From Pirellulales bacterium (GTDB lineage Bacteria > Planctomycetota > Planctomycetia > Pirellulales > JAEUIK01), in NCBI GenBank assembly GCA_019694455.1, contig JAIBBY010000040.1, positions 1 to 47,505 on the forward strand: a stretch of 47,505 bases of DNA. Reading direction: 5' to 3'. The notes beneath the pieces are model-generated. The model was not told the DNA's origin. It searched no databases and worked only from the letters and a program-made list of their open reading frames with translations. The position numbers were made by a program, and so were the translations under genes. Shown here piece after piece: positions 46,967 through 47,505 of the stretch; the stretch's first letter is position 1, and each line of letters opens with the position of its first letter.

Positions 46967-47505
46967 TTAGGGCGCTTCAACGCGATCCTCGGCGACCTGC
47001 GCTGGCAATGAGATTTTCGCCGCCTGCGGCGGCTGTATGCGATGAGCTTCGTACCATTTGTGTTCTGGTCGCGCCAGAATCTCGTCAATGACTTTGCGCA
47101 CCGATTCAGCGGCCTCCGCATTGCCGTGCTCGGCTGCCTGATCGGCCAACTCGCGGGCCTCGGGCACGAGTCCTTGATAGAACCGTTCGGCCACTTCGTA
47201 CATGCCGTGCCAATGAGCGTAGTCTGGGGCCATCATGGAGGCGCCATGGCGAGCGCGGCGTCCTTCATGGTGCCAAAGGTAGAACCACGTCCACTCGATC
47301 GGCTCGTCGAATTCCTGCTCTGAAATGAGCTTTGCCGAACGCAGCGCGCCCATGATCGCTTGTCCTGGCTTGGCGAACTTCTCGTTGTAGTTGATCACGA
47401 AGTCGTCGTATTGCTGGTAGAACGCGTTGACATAATTGTCGGTATGGCAATTGGTGCACACCTGTTTCATCCGATTGCGTTTGTTCTGCCAGGTATCGAC
47501 GATCA
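46967..47505 (-). CDS. Multiheme cytochrome c, hydroxylamine-oxidoreductase-like (C-terminal part)
   Basis: The open frame runs in from the window edge, so only the last 178 or so residues are seen; translation upstream of Met 47470 continues in frame (DTWQNKRNRMKQVC). One heme-binding motif CTNCH is visible, followed by VNAFYQQYDDFVINYNEKFAKPG and DYAHWHGMYEVAERFYQ, which resemble the C-terminal region of hydroxylamine oxidoreductase-like octaheme proteins. The HWHGMYEVAE histidines are probable heme or active-site ligands. It should act in the periplasm or anammoxosome-like space, but the family includes many paralogues with other N or S substrates. The N-terminal hemes are outside the window. 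Confidence in the family is moderate. Confidence 0.78.
   Translation of the reverse strand, partial: IVDTWQNKRNRMKQVCTNCHTDNYVNAFYQQYDDFVINYNEKFAKPGQAIMGALRSAKLISEQEFDEPIEWTWFYLWHHEGRRARHGASMMAPDYAHWHGMYEVAERFYQGLVPEARELADQAAEHGNAEAAESVRKVIDEILARPEHKWYEAHRIQPPQAAKISLPAQVAEDRVEAP

Overview
The window is GC-rich chromosomal DNA from a bacterium of the phylum Planctomycetota, most likely near Pirellulales. The phylum call rests on several independent marks: an EF-Tu with the altered effector loop of Pirellula-type EF-Tu, an ECF sigma factor paired with a Ser/Thr kinase, a large secreted protein with the [12 protein letters not shown] N-terminal motif, a PEP-CTERM-like protein, and a DUF1549/DUF1553 - DUF1501 - PPC-domain gene block. 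No phage, insertion sequence, integrase or CRISPR array was seen. Family and genus cannot be fixed from this window.

Layout. (1) 1-2164, minus strand: the conserved translation cluster tRNA-Thr(TGT), tRNA-Tyr(GTA), tRNA-Gly(TCC), tRNA-Thr(GGT), tuf, tRNA-Trp(CCA), with a good promoter before the first tRNA and a terminator after tuf. (2) 2413-4080: a sigma-70 factor carrying extra helix-turn-helix modules, with its own terminator. (3) 4464-7878: three exported proteins (unknown, TPR, unknown). (4) 8057-16684: metabolism, namely glutamate dehydrogenase with a cNMP-domain partner, threonine aldolase, the hisD-hisC-hisB operon, a small membrane-anchored protein, a Tat-exported aldo/keto reductase and a small methyltransferase-like protein. 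(5) 17134-20494: dTDP-sugar genes rfbB and rfbA, then three small exported or membrane proteins. (6) 20854-29371: acyl-ACP/CoA synthetase, Bax-inhibitor-1 protein, endonuclease III, dCTP deaminase, a winged-helix AAA ATPase and aconitase. (7) 29355-33684: a signalling and surface block with an ECF sigma factor overlapping a Ser/Thr kinase gene, a degenerate receiver-like protein, a truncated GDSL-like PEP-CTERM protein, and a membrane protein coupled to a zinc-ribbon RDD protein. (8) 33997-46931, all plus strand: a 1094-residue secreted protein (seven propeller-like repeats, Ig-like domains, RTX repeats), a TIGR03032-like protein, a redoxin-cytochrome c-copper monooxygenase-EF-hand fusion, the DUF1549/1553, DUF1501 and PPC genes, and a DUF502 membrane protein. 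(9) 46967-edge, minus: the C-terminal part of a hydroxylamine-oxidoreductase-like multiheme cytochrome.

How it fits together. The first half is mostly core metabolism and information processing. The second half is an envelope and extracellular programme: exported redox proteins with heme c and copper motifs, large calcium-binding surface proteins, and local regulators. The most notable proteins are the multidomain copper monooxygenase candidate (38612-40780), the multi-HTH sigma factor (2413-4080), the seven-repeat RTX protein (33997-37281) and the truncated GDSL / receiver-like pair beside the kinase (29355-30291). No single unambiguous new defence or mobile system was found. All functions come from reading motifs; no database search was run.
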